From positions 1 to 6,368 of the forward strand of contig DATBDZ010000078.1 of assembly GCA_036276235.1 (NCBI GenBank): a stretch of 6,368 nt of DNA, given 5' to 3'. Positions 6,279 through 6,368 of the stretch are shown here, one piece after another. Positions within the stretch are counted from its first letter, which is position 1; every line of letters starts with the position of its first letter. The position numbers were made by a program, and so were the translations under genes. Origin of the DNA: JANWHF01 sp036276235 (lineage in GTDB: Bacteria > Planctomycetota > Phycisphaerae > Tepidisphaerales > Tepidisphaeraceae). The notes below the pieces were generated by a model. The model was not told the DNA's origin. It was given only the letters and a program-made list of their open reading frames with translations, and made no database searches.

Positions 6279-6337
6279 CGGCGGGATAAATCCCGCCCTA
6301 CGGCGCGGCATGAAGTAGGGCGGGATTTATCCCGCCG
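6279..6337. repeat. REP-like inverted pair B (GTAG hairpin units, head in)
   Basis: The 23-nt arms 6279-6301 and 6315-6337 are perfectly complementary around a 13-nt centre. Each arm holds a unit made of GTAG followed by GGCGGGA, a TTTA loop and TCCCGCC: 6280-6301 on the minus strand and 6315-6336 on the plus strand. The units share the GTAGGGYGGG start with pair A but face inward rather than outward. The element starts only 8 bp after pair A. Confidence 0.75.
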
Positions 6338-6341
6338 TTTT
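6319..6341 (+). terminator. Possible intrinsic terminator formed by the last REP-like hairpin
   Basis: The stem GGCGGGA (6319-6325) and TCCCGCC (6330-6336) closes a TTTA loop and is followed by GTTTT (6337-6341). This fits a weak Rho-independent terminator for rightward transcription. It lies about 240 bp past the mtaB stop, and the T-run is short. It may simply be a repeat hairpin with fortuitous Ts. No closer terminator was seen after mtaB. Confidence 0.35.
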
Positions 6342-6368
6342 AACTGCGGACGATCCGGTTCTCGCGAC

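Noticed and set aside
6034..6318. 94-codon plus-strand frame across the repeat region
   Set aside because: It overlaps the end of mtaB in another frame and then translates the palindromes. No ribosome binding site or protein-like composition is seen.
6211..6337. CRISPR array
   Set aside because: The units are hairpins in inverted pairs of two sequence types, with short unequal gaps. There are no direct repeats separated by uniform unique spacers and no cas gene.

Overview
The window reads as a piece of a GC-rich bacterial chromosome, most likely from the Planctomycetota or a neighbouring PVC lineage. That assignment is an inference. It rests on the unusually long PilM protein, on the two membrane-anchored proteins encoded behind it, which recall the pilus-like cluster of Akkermansia (Amuc_1098-1101), and on the style of the intergenic palindromes. 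No rRNA, tRNA or taxonomic marker is present to confirm it.

Left two thirds (1-4124, minus strand): three co-directional genes that look like one operon, read from right to left. First comes pilM (4124-1938), whose product joins an actin-like PilM domain to a PilN-like part (SLLP motif, one membrane helix, periplasmic region). After 26 nt follows a 436-residue, single-pass membrane protein with a PilO/Amuc_1100-like tail (1911-601). After another 71 nt follows a third single-pass membrane protein (529 to the left edge), which is cut off. Together they look like the inner-membrane alignment platform (PilM/N/O) of a type IV pilus or type II secretion-like machine. The outer-membrane secretin gene, if present, would lie beyond position 1.

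Centre (4125-4441): a 317-bp divergent intergenic region. It holds an imperfect inverted repeat with 12/13-nt arms (4211-4243) and a good sigma70-type promoter candidate (4364-4391) for the rightward gene.

Right third (4442-6082, plus strand): mtaB, a radical-SAM tRNA methylthiotransferase that makes ms2t6A37. It is about 100 residues longer than usual because of two linker insertions. One of these contains an in-frame 3 x 15-bp tandem repeat.

Right end (6083-6368): no gene. It is packed with palindromic repeats: one GTCATGCTGAGG-type element, then four hairpin units that each begin with GTAG and are arranged as two inverted pairs. This is the architecture of REP/REPIN elements, which are mobilised in trans by RAYT transposases. 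The last hairpin is followed by TTTT and could act as a terminator.

I found no defence system, CRISPR array, transposase gene or RNA gene. The most noteworthy items are the PilM-PilN fusion in a divergent pilus cluster, the REP-like quartet and the repeat-expanded MtaB linker.
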